Notes: generated by a model not told the origin, from the sequence alone. A DNA stretch of 64,000 nucleotides from Paenibacillus glycanilyticus (GCF_030161375.1 NZ_BSSQ01000016.1:124001-188000); one strand, 5' to 3'; positions 15,434 through 23,982 are shown, counted from the stretch's first letter. Made by a program: numbers and translations.

Positions 15434-16484
15434 TTTTGCGGCTCCGGAAGTCGTCGAAGATGTCCATAAACATCTGCTCCGTATCGATAAAATCATGGAA
15501 GCCAAACCGCCGGGCTTTCGTGCCGTCCGCGAAGAAATCGTAATCCCAGGAAAAGACGAAATCCCCGAATCGCCAAGAAGACACGTCCTCGTAGCTGATT
15601 GTCTGCAAATCGTACTTCTCGATCATGGCGTTCCAGAGCGCTTCTTTGTCAGCCATGACAACTTCTAGCGACATTTGCAGGGGAGGGGCGGTCTCAAGCC
15701 CGAAATAGGCGGCGATCTTCGGCCACAGCTCATTCCACCGGAAGAGATCGCCGTTCGTAATGTTAAAAGCCTGGTTGGCGCAACGCTCGTCGGTGGCCGC
15801 CCATACGGTGGCGCGGGCAAGCAGGCTTGCGTCCGTCATTTCGAGCAGGCTGTTGTACGCTCCCGGCTTGCCCGGGAAACGAAGCGGCAGACCAAGCTCC
15901 TTGGACATGGCGGCGTAGACGGCGATCACCATCGCCAGGTTCATCGGATTGCCTAGTGCAAAGCCGCATACGACGGAAGGACGCAGAGCCGACCAGGTCC
16001 AGCTGCTTCCGGGCTGCCGGCGCTCAAGAAATTGCTGCTGATCCACATTAAATTCAGGCGGCATATGATAAGCATCCGTCTCGCGCGCCGGCGTCTTGAA
16101 CGGACCCAGATGCGCTCCGTACACCTTATAGCCTTGCATTAAGCTGATGTGTTGAAGGTTCGCAGCGATCGGTTCGATTGCGTTCACTACGTTCACAAGC
16201 ATGGCAAGGTTAGGAGGAACCAGTTCCGCCCATGTTGGCCGATCCTGGTAAGCGGCGTAAAAGATGTGAGTCACGCCGGTTAGGCTGCGAAGCTTCTCCC
16301 GAGTATCCTCTTCATCCAGAAGATCAACCGCAATATACCTTGTTCGTCCGCTATCTTCTCCGCCCCGCCGAGATAATCCGATAATATTCCATTCGGGAAG
16401 CGTCTTTATATATTCGATGAGATTCCGTCCAATTACCCCGTTTGCTCCCACAACAAGAGCGGTTTTTGATGCCATCGCGTTCAT
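15423..16484 (-). CDS. NAD(P)-dependent PRISE-type SDR (progesterone 5-beta-reductase-like)
   Basis: 353 residues, ATG 16484 with AGGAGG 8 bases ahead. The N-terminal cofactor loop is VVGANGVIGRNL. The extended-SDR body contains YAAYQDRPTWAELVPPN and LMQGYKVYGAHLGPFKTPAR, where the GxKxYG segment supplies the catalytic Lys-Tyr arrangement typical of PRISE enzymes, which reduce enones. The native substrate in bacteria of this type is not known. The gene is convergent with an HxlR gene (11-bp overlap) and divergent from a TetR gene 145 bp away, either of which may control it. Confidence 0.82.
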   Translation of the reverse strand: MNAMASKTALVVGANGVIGRNLIEYIKTLPEWNIIGLSRRGGEDSGRTRYIAVDLLDEEDTREKLRSLTGVTHIFYAAYQDRPTWAELVPPNLAMLVNVVNAIEPIAANLQHISLMQGYKVYGAHLGPFKTPARETDAYHMPPEFNVDQQQFLERRQPGSSWTWSALRPSVVCGFALGNPMNLAMVIAVYAAMSKELGLPLRFPGKPGAYNSLLEMTDASLLARATVWAATDERCANQAFNITNGDLFRWNELWPKIAAYFGLETAPPLQMSLEVVMADKEALWNAMIEKYDLQTISYEDVSSWRFGDFVFSWDYDFFADGTKARRFGFHDFIDTEQMFMDIFDDFRSRKIIP

Positions 16485-16570
16485 CTCTCATTCCTCCTCT
16501 TCGTTTGATTATCATTGTGAATCAGAAGAGAGGAGCCGTGAAGTACGCACTTTCAACTCCTATAGGCACC

Positions 16571-16599
16571 TTCAGGTAAGGATTAGCCTCTGTTATAAT
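16571..16599 (+). promoter_or_regulatory. Probable promoter of the TetR gene
   Basis: TTCAGG (16571-16576), 17-base spacer, perfect TATAAT (16594-16599), 31 bases before the ATG at 16630. Confidence 0.55.
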
Positions 16600-16629
16600 G
16601 GAGGTCAAGAAAGGGGCTGCTATATTGTT

Positions 16630-17235
16630 ATGTCGCCTAGAAACGTAGAGAAGGACCTCTTGCAACGGGAGCAAAGAATCCACCATATTCTAGACTCTGC
16701 CTTGGAGACGATTGCCGTAAAAGGGATCGGTTCGGTCAGCATTAACGACATTGCCGCGGCAGCGGGCATGAGCATCGGCAATATGTATCACTATTTCAAG
16801 TCCAAGAACGAGATTATAAGCGAGATTCTGCGAAGGGGACAGACGGGATACGGAGACCATGTCACCCGAATTGCCGAGCAGGAATGTACGGCTTTGGAGA
16901 AGCTGTTTATGTTGGCCGAATCTTGGCTTGCGCTTGAGAACAGCTGGGCCTATACGATTCTTATACATACGTCGCGCTTGTCCGATGCTTCCTCCGAGGA
17001 AGTACGCAAGGCCGTAACGGAGCGTTTTACGAATAACCTCGGACCGGTTGCGGCCGTTATGAAGCAGGGGCAGCAGGAGGGGCTTATCGTAAGCGGCGAT
17101 CCGCTGGAGCTCGCTTATTATTTCGTCAGTTTGATTCAGGGCTTAACGCTTCAGAAGATGCCTGGCGCCGAAGTGCCTATTCCTGCGCGCGCGAGCTCGA
17201 TTGTTGCTTTGTTTACGGCAAAAAAAGACCATTAA
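16630..17235 (+). CDS. TetR-family regulator
   Basis: 201 residues. The start is ATG 16630; the open frame continues upstream to 16417, but that part would overlap the divergent reductase gene and its promoter. The DNA-binding domain is at residues 15-62: ILDSALETIAVKGIGSVSIN, then DIAAAAGMSIGNMYHYFKSK, with recognition helix SIGNMYHYF. The C-terminal domain resembles that of regulators controlling lipid or redox genes but gives no ligand. A probable promoter with a perfect -10 box precedes it. It is likely to regulate the divergent PRISE-type reductase and itself. Confidence 0.87.
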   Translation: MSPRNVEKDLLQREQRIHHILDSALETIAVKGIGSVSINDIAAAAGMSIGNMYHYFKSKNEIISEILRRGQTGYGDHVTRIAEQECTALEKLFMLAESWLALENSWAYTILIHTSRLSDASSEEVRKAVTERFTNNLGPVAAVMKQGQQEGLIVSGDPLELAYYFVSLIQGLTLQKMPGAEVPIPARASSIVALFTAKKDH

Positions 17236-17289
17236 AATGCGGGTTATGCGGCTAGCGCGAAGCTCGCTTTTTTGATTCGCAAGAAATCG

Positions 17290-17319
17290 TTGACAATTAA
17301 TGGGCGCCACTGCTACAAT
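17290..17319 (+). promoter_or_regulatory. Strong sigma-A promoter of the sulfonate-type operon
   Basis: TTGACA (17290-17295), 18-base spacer, TACAAT (17314-17319) with an extended -10 TG. Predicted start near 17326 gives a leader of about 170 bases before the ATPase gene. Confidence 0.8.
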
Positions 17320-17325
17320 TTATCC

Positions 17326-17436
17326 AACAACAAACCGAGCGGTTATTCGGTTTGTGAAAGTGTACGCCGGAACATCGACTGGACATCCGGAGATTGGCGA
17401 GGGTACAAACGACGCGGGCATAGGCCCCATTTTTTA
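17326..17436 (+). ncRNA. Structured 5' leader, unassigned candidate cis-regulatory RNA
   Basis: Between the promoter and the ATPase gene: a 9-bp hairpin (ACAAACCGA 17330-17338 with TCGGTTTGT 17347-17355); a nested structure with outer stem TGTAC (17361) and GTACA (17403) enclosing CCGGA (17367) and TCCGG (17386); then a short GGGC/GCCC hairpin followed by six Ts (17430-17435). No S-box, T-box or TPP consensus was found. Regulatory function is inference. Confidence 0.4.
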
Positions 17437-17444
17437 TAACCATA

Positions 17445-17463
17445 ATCCCTAGTAAATAGGTAT
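17445..17463. promoter_or_regulatory. 19-bp inverted repeat before the ATPase gene
   Basis: ATCCCTAGTAAATAGGTAT: 7 of 9 pairs are symmetric, with CCTA and TAGG arms. It resembles Rrf2/CymR-type operators of sulfur genes in general form only. It lies in the leader, 33 bases before the ATG. Confidence 0.3.
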
Positions 17464-17495
17464 GAAAAATTAGATTAAGCTGGAGGCGGTCTATC

Positions 17496-18263
17496 ATGCT
17501 GACGATTGAGCGATTAAACAAGACGTTTGCTGCTCCTGCGGGTGCGGTTGTAGCGCTTAGCAACATACAACTGCAGGTGGAGCGGGGACAGTTTATTACT
17601 TTTATCGGACCAAGCGGCTGCGGCAAAAGTACTTTGCTCAAGATCGTGGCTGGGCTGGATACCGCTTATGAAGGAACGGTGGAGTTAAACGGCAAGTCCA
17701 TTACGGGACCTGGCGTGGATAAGGGATTTATTTTTCAAGAACCCCGGTTGTTCCCATGGCTCACCGTAGAGAAAAATATTGCCGCCAATTTATCGCTTGG
17801 CAACGCGCAGGTTCGCCGTCAGGTAGAAGAGTTGATTGAGCTAGTACGTCTGAAAGGTTTCGAGAAGGCGTATCCGAAGGAGCTGTCCGGCGGGATGGCC
17901 CAGCGAGTTGCTATTGCAAGGGCGCTGCTGCGCAAGCCGGAGATTTTGCTGCTCGATGAGCCATTTGGCGCGCTTGACGCCTTCACCCGCACGCATATGC
18001 AGGAGGCGCTGCTCGATATTTGGCAGAACAGTAAGACCACGATGTTATTCGTTACGCATGATTTGGATGAAGCGGTATTTCTCGGGGAGAAGGTCGTCAT
18101 TATGAATCCTCGTCCGGGCCATATCCGCAATATCATAAACGTTGATCTTCCTTATCCGCGCAAACGGACGGGAGTTTCCTTCCAAGAGCTTCGCTCCAAG
18201 GTGCTTGGCGAGTTTGAAAAGGTGGAACAGCCGCCCCTGCTTGATCAGGGAGCCGGCATTTAA
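17496..18263 (+). CDS. ssuB: ABC transporter ATPase, nitrate/sulfonate/taurine type
   Basis: 255 residues after CTGGAGGCGG. Walker A is GPSGCGKST (residues about 46-54), the Q-loop is FQEPRLFPW, the signature LSGGMAQR, Walker B ILLLDEPFGALD, and the switch His is in FVTHDLDEAV. The FQEPRLFPW and MNPRPG segments are typical of the SsuB/TauB/NrtD branch. It powers import of sulfonates or similar anions together with the following lipoprotein and two permeases. It is first in a five-gene operon ending in a flavin monooxygenase. The ssuB symbol is by family, not by proven substrate. Confidence 0.88.
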   Translation: MLTIERLNKTFAAPAGAVVALSNIQLQVERGQFITFIGPSGCGKSTLLKIVAGLDTAYEGTVELNGKSITGPGVDKGFIFQEPRLFPWLTVEKNIAANLSLGNAQVRRQVEELIELVRLKGFEKAYPKELSGGMAQRVAIARALLRKPEILLLDEPFGALDAFTRTHMQEALLDIWQNSKTTMLFVTHDLDEAVFLGEKVVIMNPRPGHIRNIINVDLPYPRKRTGVSFQELRSKVLGEFEKVEQPPLLDQGAGI

Positions 18264-18290
18264 TCGGAAACATAAAGGAGATGTATCGAA

Positions 18291-19340
18291 ATGAGAAAAA
18301 CTTACGTTTTGATTACGGCACTTATCGCTTTGGTTCTTATAGCCGCAGGCTGCGGCAATTCCAATAACAACGCGGGCAGCAATAACAATGCCGGCAAGAA
18401 TGCATCGGCTAGCGCGGAAGGCAATGCCGCCGGTGCTCCGGCTTCTTACGATGGCGTGACGGTGAAGATTGGCGTGCAGGGCAAAGGCGGATTGTTTGGC
18501 AAAGCACAGGAAGAGAAATGGTTCGAAACGGCTTTCGAGGCGCTTGGGGCGAAGGTGGAATGGGTAGAGTTCCAAAGCGGCCCTCCAATGATTGAAGCGA
18601 TGGCTTCCAATCACCTCGATTTCGCGGGCATGGGTAATATGCCTCCAATCTCCGCGCAAGCGGCAGGCATTGATTTTACGATCATTTCGCAAATTCTTGA
18701 CGGTAAGAACAACGTTGCCATCATCGTTCCGGCAGACAGCGAGATTAAAAGCATTGCCGATCTGAAGGGCAAGAAAGTAGCTGTTACAAAAGGCAGCAAC
18801 GCCTATAACTTCCTGTACCGGGTACTGGATAAAGCGGGTTTGAAGCAATCCGATATTCAAGAAATCCAGTTGCAGCCGGATGAGACGCAGCCTTCCTTCG
18901 AAGGCGGCAAAGTAGACGCATGGGCGGTATGGGATCCTTACATTTCCTTGAATACGTTAAGCGGCAAAGCCCGCGTGCTTGCGGACGGCGAGAGCGAGGG
19001 CGTGTTGTCTCCGTCGTTCCAGCTGGTACGTTCGGAATTCGCCAAGAAGTACCCTGAACTTGTGACGCTGTATTTGAAAACCTTTGAAGACGCGCGCAAG
19101 TGGGAAGCAAGCAATCAGGAAGAAGCGTTCCAGCGTTACGCCGACGAACGCAGCATTCCGCTTGAGCTGGTGAAGGGCATCCAATCCCGTTCGACCATGA
19201 TTAATTCGCCGGTAAGCGATGAGACCATTGCCGAGCAGCAAAAAACGGCAGATTTCCAATATCAGTTAGGCACGATCCGCAAGCAGATTAAAGTGGCCGA
19301 TGTGTTCGACAATCAGTATATCGAAAAAGCATTGAAATAA
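18291..19340 (+). CDS. ssuA: Substrate-binding lipoprotein, aliphatic-sulfonate type
   Basis: 349 residues after AAAGGAG. A lipoprotein signal peptide ends in the lipobox LIAAGC with Cys21, so the protein is anchored outside the membrane. A low-complexity Asn/Ala/Gly linker (about 22-45) follows. The body matches SsuA/NMT1-like binding proteins: KIGVQGKGGLFGKAQEE, EFQSGPPMIEAMASNHLDFA (two-lobed anion-binding fold) and VAVTKGSNAYNFLYRVLDKA. It captures the substrate for the downstream permeases. The sulfonate assignment follows from the adjacent NtaA/DszA-type monooxygenase. Confidence 0.87.
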   Translation: MRKTYVLITALIALVLIAAGCGNSNNNAGSNNNAGKNASASAEGNAAGAPASYDGVTVKIGVQGKGGLFGKAQEEKWFETAFEALGAKVEWVEFQSGPPMIEAMASNHLDFAGMGNMPPISAQAAGIDFTIISQILDGKNNVAIIVPADSEIKSIADLKGKKVAVTKGSNAYNFLYRVLDKAGLKQSDIQEIQLQPDETQPSFEGGKVDAWAVWDPYISLNTLSGKARVLADGESEGVLSPSFQLVRSEFAKKYPELVTLYLKTFEDARKWEASNQEEAFQRYADERSIPLELVKGIQSRSTMINSPVSDETIAEQQKTADFQYQLGTIRKQIKVADVFDNQYIEKALK

Positions 19341-19354
19341 AGAGAGGTGCTCTC

Positions 19355-20149
19355 ATGCAGATAACGAGGAATAGGCTTGCGTTTCGTACGGTTCATTTCT
19401 TGATCGGAATGGCGGTTCCGGTAGCGGTGCTGGTCATCTGGCAGCTCGCATCCTCGAACGGCTGGGTGAATGCGGTGCTGATTCCTCCGCCCAAGGATAT
19501 CGCGGATGAGTTCGGACGCATGCTCTCCTCGGGCGAGCTTCTGACCAACCTGCGCGTCTCCGCGGGGAGGGCGCTAATCGGGTTCTTAATAGGAGGAGGG
19601 CTAGGCCTCGCAGCGGGATTATGGGTAGGTTTCTCGCTTAAAGCCGAGAGGCTGCTTGATCCATCGCTTCAGCTGCTCCGGACTTTGCCTCACCTGGCTG
19701 TAGCGCCGCTGTTCATCTTATGGTTCGGGTTTGGCGAGACATCGAAGATTCTGCTGATCGCCAAAGGCGCTTTCTTCCCTCTCTATGTGAATGCCTTCCT
19801 GGGCGTTCGTTCGGTGGACCGGAATTTGTTCGATGTAGCCCGCGTATTGCAATTTACGAGATGGCAGACGGTTACGAAGCTTATTCTCCCTGCCTCTCTT
19901 CCTTCATTGTTTCTTGGAATACGGCTCTCAATTGCCGTCAGTTGGTTGGGGCTTGTTGTAGCCGAGATGATGGGATCCAGCTCAGGCATTGGTTATATCA
20001 TTAACGATGCGCGTTCTTTCTCGCTGACGTCCGTTATTTTCGTAGGCATTATTGTGTTTGCCGTAGTTGGCAAAGCGACAGATTCGCTGGTCAGACTAGC
20101 GGAGAATCGACTGCTGCGCTGGCGGGATTCCTTAGACGGGGAGGGATAA
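19355..20149 (+). CDS. ssuC: ABC transporter permease, sulfonate type (first copy)
   Basis: 264 residues after AGAGAGG. Six membrane helices of the BPD_transp_1 type are expected. The region LLRTLPHLAVAPLFILWFGF and the EAA-like loop DVARVLQFTRWQTVTKLILP mark an SsuC/TauC permease. It is followed, after 4 bases, by a second permease of the same family, so the transporter may be a heterodimer. Residues AVSWLGLVVAEMMGSSSGIG are nearly identical in type to the second copy. Confidence 0.88.
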   Translation: MQITRNRLAFRTVHFLIGMAVPVAVLVIWQLASSNGWVNAVLIPPPKDIADEFGRMLSSGELLTNLRVSAGRALIGFLIGGGLGLAAGLWVGFSLKAERLLDPSLQLLRTLPHLAVAPLFILWFGFGETSKILLIAKGAFFPLYVNAFLGVRSVDRNLFDVARVLQFTRWQTVTKLILPASLPSLFLGIRLSIAVSWLGLVVAEMMGSSSGIGYIINDARSFSLTSVIFVGIIVFAVVGKATDSLVRLAENRLLRWRDSLDGEG

Positions 20150-20153
20150 TGGG

Positions 20154-20987
20154 ATGAGTACAAACGAAGTGGCATTAGGCGCCAAAGCTGGCGGAAGGCA
20201 ATCGGCGGTTAGCCGTGAGCGCAAAGCCGGAATGCCCAAGTGGCTGTACGGCTGGGTCATTCCGGTGATCGTGCTGGGCTTATGGGAAGCGGCATCGGCG
20301 CTTGGACTGGTGTCTCAATCGGCATTGCCGGCTCCTTCCCGGATTGCCGAGGCCTTCTGGAAGCTTTGCGTTAACGGCGATATGGCGAAACATGTATCCG
20401 CAAGCGCCATTCGGGCGGGAGGAGGTTTCCTGCTCGGCGGCGCGACGGGATTGTTGCTAGGCGTGTTCACCGGCCTTGGCAAATGGGCGGAGAGGACGCT
20501 TGACCCTTCGATTCAAATGTTGCGTACGGTTCCGCTGCTTGCGGTCATTCCGCTCTTTATTCTTTGGTTTGGAGTAGGCGAATTCTCGAAGGTGCTGCTT
20601 ATCGCCCTGGGTTCCTTCTTTCCGGTTTATTTTCATACGCATCTTGGGGTGCGCAGCGCGGACCGCAAGCTATACGAGGTGACGCGCATCCTTCAATATT
20701 CCAAACTTCATTTGTTGACGAAACTGATTATTCCCGCGGCGCTTCCGAATATTCTGCTTGGCATCCGGTTATCGGTTGGCGCCTCTTGGCTGCTGCTCGC
20801 CGTAGCGGAAATGATGGGGGCGAGCGCGGGGGTTGGCTATATGATTCAAGATGCCCGCGTGTACGGGCAGACCGACATTGTATTTGTCGGCATTATTTTG
20901 TTCGCGCTGGTCGGCAAGCTATCGGATTCGCTTGTTCGGCTCGTGGAGAGAAGATACCTGCAATGGAACAACAATTATAAAGGTTAA
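20154..20987 (+). CDS. ABC transporter permease, sulfonate type (second copy)
   Basis: 277 residues, starting 4 bases after the first permease. It has a longer cytoplasmic N terminus (about 30 residues, Arg/Lys-rich) and then the same architecture: MLRTVPLLAVIPLFILWFGV, the coupling loop EVTRILQYSKLHLLTKLIIP, and ASWLLLAVAEMMGASAGVGY. The two permeases clearly share ancestry, probably by tandem duplication. Most ssu operons have one permease forming a homodimer, so a paired, heterodimeric channel is a possibility here. Confidence 0.88.
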   Translation: MSTNEVALGAKAGGRQSAVSRERKAGMPKWLYGWVIPVIVLGLWEAASALGLVSQSALPAPSRIAEAFWKLCVNGDMAKHVSASAIRAGGGFLLGGATGLLLGVFTGLGKWAERTLDPSIQMLRTVPLLAVIPLFILWFGVGEFSKVLLIALGSFFPVYFHTHLGVRSADRKLYEVTRILQYSKLHLLTKLIIPAALPNILLGIRLSVGASWLLLAVAEMMGASAGVGYMIQDARVYGQTDIVFVGIILFALVGKLSDSLVRLVERRYLQWNNNYKG

Positions 20988-21031
20988 TTTCGATCAATCA
21001 ACATTAACATTGGGGAAGCGGGGGAATTTGC

Positions 21032-22381
21032 ATGACTCGTCAACGACAAGGGCAGCTTCATCTAGGAGCGTTTATTTATTTTACGGGACATCATCATGCG
21101 GGCTGGCGCCATCCTGAATCAGGCGTGGAGCGGATGTTCGATCTGAATTGGTATAAGAAGATTGCCCAGACGGCGGAAAAAGGGAAGTTCGACATGATCT
21201 TCTTCGCGGATCTTCTGCACTTGATCTACCCTGGCCGTGCGGCCGCGGGGATGCTGGATCCGGTCGCGCTGCTGTCCGCGTTGTCTACCGTGACGGAGAA
21301 AATCGGCCTAACCGCAACGCTCTCTACCACTTATAACGAGCCTTACAACGCGGCGCGCCGCTTCGCAACGCTGGATCACCTGAGCGGCGGCCGTGCCGGT
21401 TGGAATATCGTGACTTCGCAGGTGGACACGGAAGCCCGCAACTTCGGCAGGGAGAAACATCCCGAGCATGCCACGCGGTATGAGATGGCGAAGGAGTTCG
21501 TGGACGTTGTTACGGCGCTGTGGGACAGCTGGCCTCAGGAATCGATCGTGATGGACCGGGCATCGGGGACATTCGTGGATGAGTCGAAGCTTCGCGCCGC
21601 GGATTATGGCGGACAGTTCTATTCCGCGCATGGGCTGCTTAACGTGCCGCGTCCGCCGCAAGGCTACCCGGTTCTTATTCAAGCGGGTTCGTCGGGGCCG
21701 GGCCAGGATTTTGCGGCGAGTATCGGCGAAGTTATTTTCACGGCGCAAACCTCGCTGGCCGCTGCGCAAGGCTTCTACCGAAGCGTGAACGAGAAGCTGG
21801 TTGCCGCCGGAAGAGAGCGGGGCAGCTTGCTCATTATGCCGGGATTGTCTCCAATTCTGGGCTCGACGGTGGAGGAAGCCCGCCGCAAAGAGCGGGAGCT
21901 GCTCGATCTTATTGATCCGCAAGAGGCCGTTATGATGGTATCGGGCATGTTGCAGACGGATCTCAGCCAATATCCGGCCGACGAGCCATTGCCGGACATT
22001 CCGGATCCGGTAGAAGCGAGCAACGGCATGAAGAGCCGCGTGCAGCTCATTATGGATCTGGCGCGCAAAGACAACTTGTCCATCATTGAGCTTGGCCGCA
22101 GACTGCTGGGGGCCCGGGGTCATATGCAATTCGTCGGAACGCCGGAGCAGCTTGTTGATCTGATGGAGGAATGGTTCGACAATTACGGCTGCGACGGCTT
22201 TAACATCATGCCGCCGGTATTGCCGGGAGATCTGGACGACTTTGTTGACCATGTCGTTCCCGTGCTTCAGCGACGCGGACTTTATCGCGAAGATTACGAA
22301 GGCTCTACGCTCCGCGAGCATTTGGGTCTCGCGACGCCGTCGGTGGATCATTTTAAAAGACTCGCAGGTTTGCAAGTATAA
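21032..22381 (+). CDS. FMN-dependent monooxygenase, NtaA/SnaA/DszA family (LLM class)
   Basis: 449 residues. Bacterial-luciferase-like TIM-barrel enzyme: LHLGAFIYFTGHHHAGWRHP at the N terminus, FDMIFFADLL, LSTTYNEPYNAARRFATLDH, then GRAGWNIVTS, the long DSWPQESIVMDRASGTFVDE region, and VLIQAGSSGPGQDFAAS are hallmarks of this family. Members oxidise C-S or C-N bonds in sulfonates, sulfones (DszA) or nitrilotriacetate (NtaA), using reduced FMN from a separate reductase that is not encoded here. As the last gene of the sulfonate-type ABC operon, it probably desulfonates the imported compound. A terminator follows. Confidence 0.88.
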   Translation: MTRQRQGQLHLGAFIYFTGHHHAGWRHPESGVERMFDLNWYKKIAQTAEKGKFDMIFFADLLHLIYPGRAAAGMLDPVALLSALSTVTEKIGLTATLSTTYNEPYNAARRFATLDHLSGGRAGWNIVTSQVDTEARNFGREKHPEHATRYEMAKEFVDVVTALWDSWPQESIVMDRASGTFVDESKLRAADYGGQFYSAHGLLNVPRPPQGYPVLIQAGSSGPGQDFAASIGEVIFTAQTSLAAAQGFYRSVNEKLVAAGRERGSLLIMPGLSPILGSTVEEARRKERELLDLIDPQEAVMMVSGMLQTDLSQYPADEPLPDIPDPVEASNGMKSRVQLIMDLARKDNLSIIELGRRLLGARGHMQFVGTPEQLVDLMEEWFDNYGCDGFNIMPPVLPGDLDDFVDHVVPVLQRRGLYREDYEGSTLREHLGLATPSVDHFKRLAGLQV

Positions 22382-22390
22382 GCTGTTATA

Positions 22391-22422
22391 AAGAAAAGGC
22401 GCCCTGCGGGGTGCCTTTTCTT
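22391..22422 (+). terminator. Intrinsic terminator of the sulfonate-type operon
   Basis: Stem AAGAAAAGGC with GCCTTTTCTT (inner GCCC/GGGG pairs) and a short loop, 9 bases after the monooxygenase stop. Confidence 0.85.
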
Positions 22423-22531
22423 CTTGCCAAATGTCTGGTTAGAGGCAGGGGAATGGCGGGCGGCAAGGAATTTTTTAATAAGGAGGAATGCCATTATCAT
22501 TCGCATCTATGATTAGAAAGGAGGAAACATC

Positions 22532-23197
22532 ATGGAATACGGGTTCTTGTTGCGCATTGTGTTGGCAGGCGTTTGCGGTGCCATTATCGGCTACGAACGC
22601 AAGAGCAGAATGAAAGAGGCAGGCATTCGAACGCATTTTGTAGTGGCTGCCGGAGCTGCTCTTATGATGTTGATTTCTAAGTATGGATTTGATGACATGA
22701 TAGGACAAGGCGATATTGCGCTTGATCCGTCGAGGATTGCGGCACAAGTGGTAAGCGGTGTTGGCTTTCTGGGAGCCGGCATGATCTTTATGCAGCGGCA
22801 GACCGTGAAAGGTTTGACTACGGCTGCAGGTATATGGCTGACTGCGGGGATTGGCATGGCCATTGGCGCAGGGCTGTACATCGTTGGGATCGGCACGACT
22901 ATTCTGATCTTGGCCGCGCAAAAGCTGCTGCATAGCAAGATCAATTGGTTAGCATCGCCTAGAACGGAACAGCTGTCGATCCGCTTGCGCAATGAGCCGG
23001 ATGTTCTGAATTTGATTTTGAATTTTCTCCAGGAGAGGGAGATCACGATCTTGCAGTTCCATACGGAGAAGCTTAATGACTCTTCCGAACTTGCTCTGGA
23101 TATTACAATCAAACTGCCTATTAACTTTGAGATTGAGAAGTTGCTTCCTCTCATCCAGGAAGTTACTTATGTCACGGTTGTTGAACTTCAGAATTAG
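22532..23197 (+). CDS. MgtC/SapB-family membrane protein
   Basis: 221 residues, ATG after GAAAGGAGG. The N-terminal MgtC domain has four to five helices with the family pattern GYERKSRMKEAGIRTHFVVA, then VVSGVGFLGAGMIF and VKGLTTAAGIWLTAGIGMA. The C-terminal 75 residues form a soluble ACT-like domain (LSIRLRNEPDVLNLILNFLQ), as in B. subtilis YhiD-type members. The family is linked to Mg2+ limitation and acid or membrane-potential homeostasis; the molecular activity is not settled. It is a single-gene transcript between two terminators, and no Mg2+ riboswitch-sized leader is present (about 100 bases upstream). Confidence 0.9.
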   Translation: MEYGFLLRIVLAGVCGAIIGYERKSRMKEAGIRTHFVVAAGAALMMLISKYGFDDMIGQGDIALDPSRIAAQVVSGVGFLGAGMIFMQRQTVKGLTTAAGIWLTAGIGMAIGAGLYIVGIGTTILILAAQKLLHSKINWLASPRTEQLSIRLRNEPDVLNLILNFLQEREITILQFHTEKLNDSSELALDITIKLPINFEIEKLLPLIQEVTYVTVVELQN

Positions 23198-23238
23198 TGT
23201 GGCATCGGTAATTCTGATCGATATGTTTCGATAAGATC

Positions 23239-23273
23239 AACACCCTCACTCCGGCGGTCGGAGCGGGGGTGTT
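23239..23273. terminator. Intrinsic terminator between MgtC-like and cupin genes
   Basis: Stem AACACCC with GGGTGTT plus an inner CTCCG/CGGAG stem, followed by TTTTT; serves the convergent genes ending at 23197 and 23290. Confidence 0.85.
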
Positions 23274-23289
23274 TTTGTGCATGCGCATA

Positions 23290-23802
23290 TTAGTCATTTA
23301 ACGGCTTCGTTTCTTCCACCGTCCCGAATGGATGCTGCGGCGGCGCATAAATCGAGGAGACCTTCAGCGGCTTGTTCCCGGTGTTCGTTACGTTATGCCA
23401 TGTGCCCGCAGGGACAATAATCGCGTACCCTTCATAAGCCATGACTTGAAGATCCAGATGATCCTGACTGTCTCCCATTTGCACCAGCGCTTTGCCTTCT
23501 TCAATCCGGATGAATTGATCGGTAGCCGGGTGCACTTCAAGGCCGATATCCTCGCCAACTTTAATACTCATTAGAGTTAGCTGGAAGTAATGTCCCGACC
23601 ACAAGGCGACTCGGTAATTATGGTTTTGCTCCGCGGCATCCTTAAGGTCCACGACGAACGGATTTGATCCGTAATCCTGAAGAACGATATCCCGATGGTA
23701 CGGGCGGGGAGCATAATAACTCCAATTGTAATAACGGGGATCCCAATAATAACTCCATTGGCTGCTAGGCCATTGATAATAACGGTAAGGATAGTTGTAC
23801 AT
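23290..23802 (-). CDS. Cupin-domain protein with Tyr/Trp-rich N terminus
   Basis: 170 residues, ATG 23802 with GAGAGGAG 2 bases ahead. Residues about 60-155 form a single cupin beta-barrel: GLEVHPATDQFIRIEEGKAL is motif 1 (one His, an acidic residue and a Glu remain of the metal triad) and YAIIVPAGTWHNVTN is motif 2. The first 38 residues are strikingly aromatic (about 14 Tyr and 5 Trp, including YNYPYRYY and WSYYW), like spore-coat or surface proteins that crosslink through tyrosine. The protein may therefore be a coat-associated cupin; this is inference. No signal peptide is present. Confidence 0.82.
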   Translation of the reverse strand: MYNYPYRYYQWPSSQWSYYWDPRYYNWSYYAPRPYHRDIVLQDYGSNPFVVDLKDAAEQNHNYRVALWSGHYFQLTLMSIKVGEDIGLEVHPATDQFIRIEEGKALVQMGDSQDHLDLQVMAYEGYAIIVPAGTWHNVTNTGNKPLKVSSIYAPPQHPFGTVEETKPLND

Positions 23803-23982
23803 CCATGTTCTCCTCTCGGCAACGATGTGCTCACCGTTCCATCATATGCGGATGCCTACTTAATGGGAGTTCTTTCTTCTTATGAAAAAAATGAACTCCT
23901 TTGACCGTTTCTTACGTATATGCATTAACGGACAAGAGAAAATTACTCATACCGATTATGTACGATGAGAGGGGAATCTACG

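Noticed and set aside
17320..17440. SAM, TPP, T-box or guanidine-I riboswitch in the sulfonate leader
   Set aside because: None of the diagnostic consensus blocks is present; only the opening GAAAGTGTAC resembles a guanidine-I leader.
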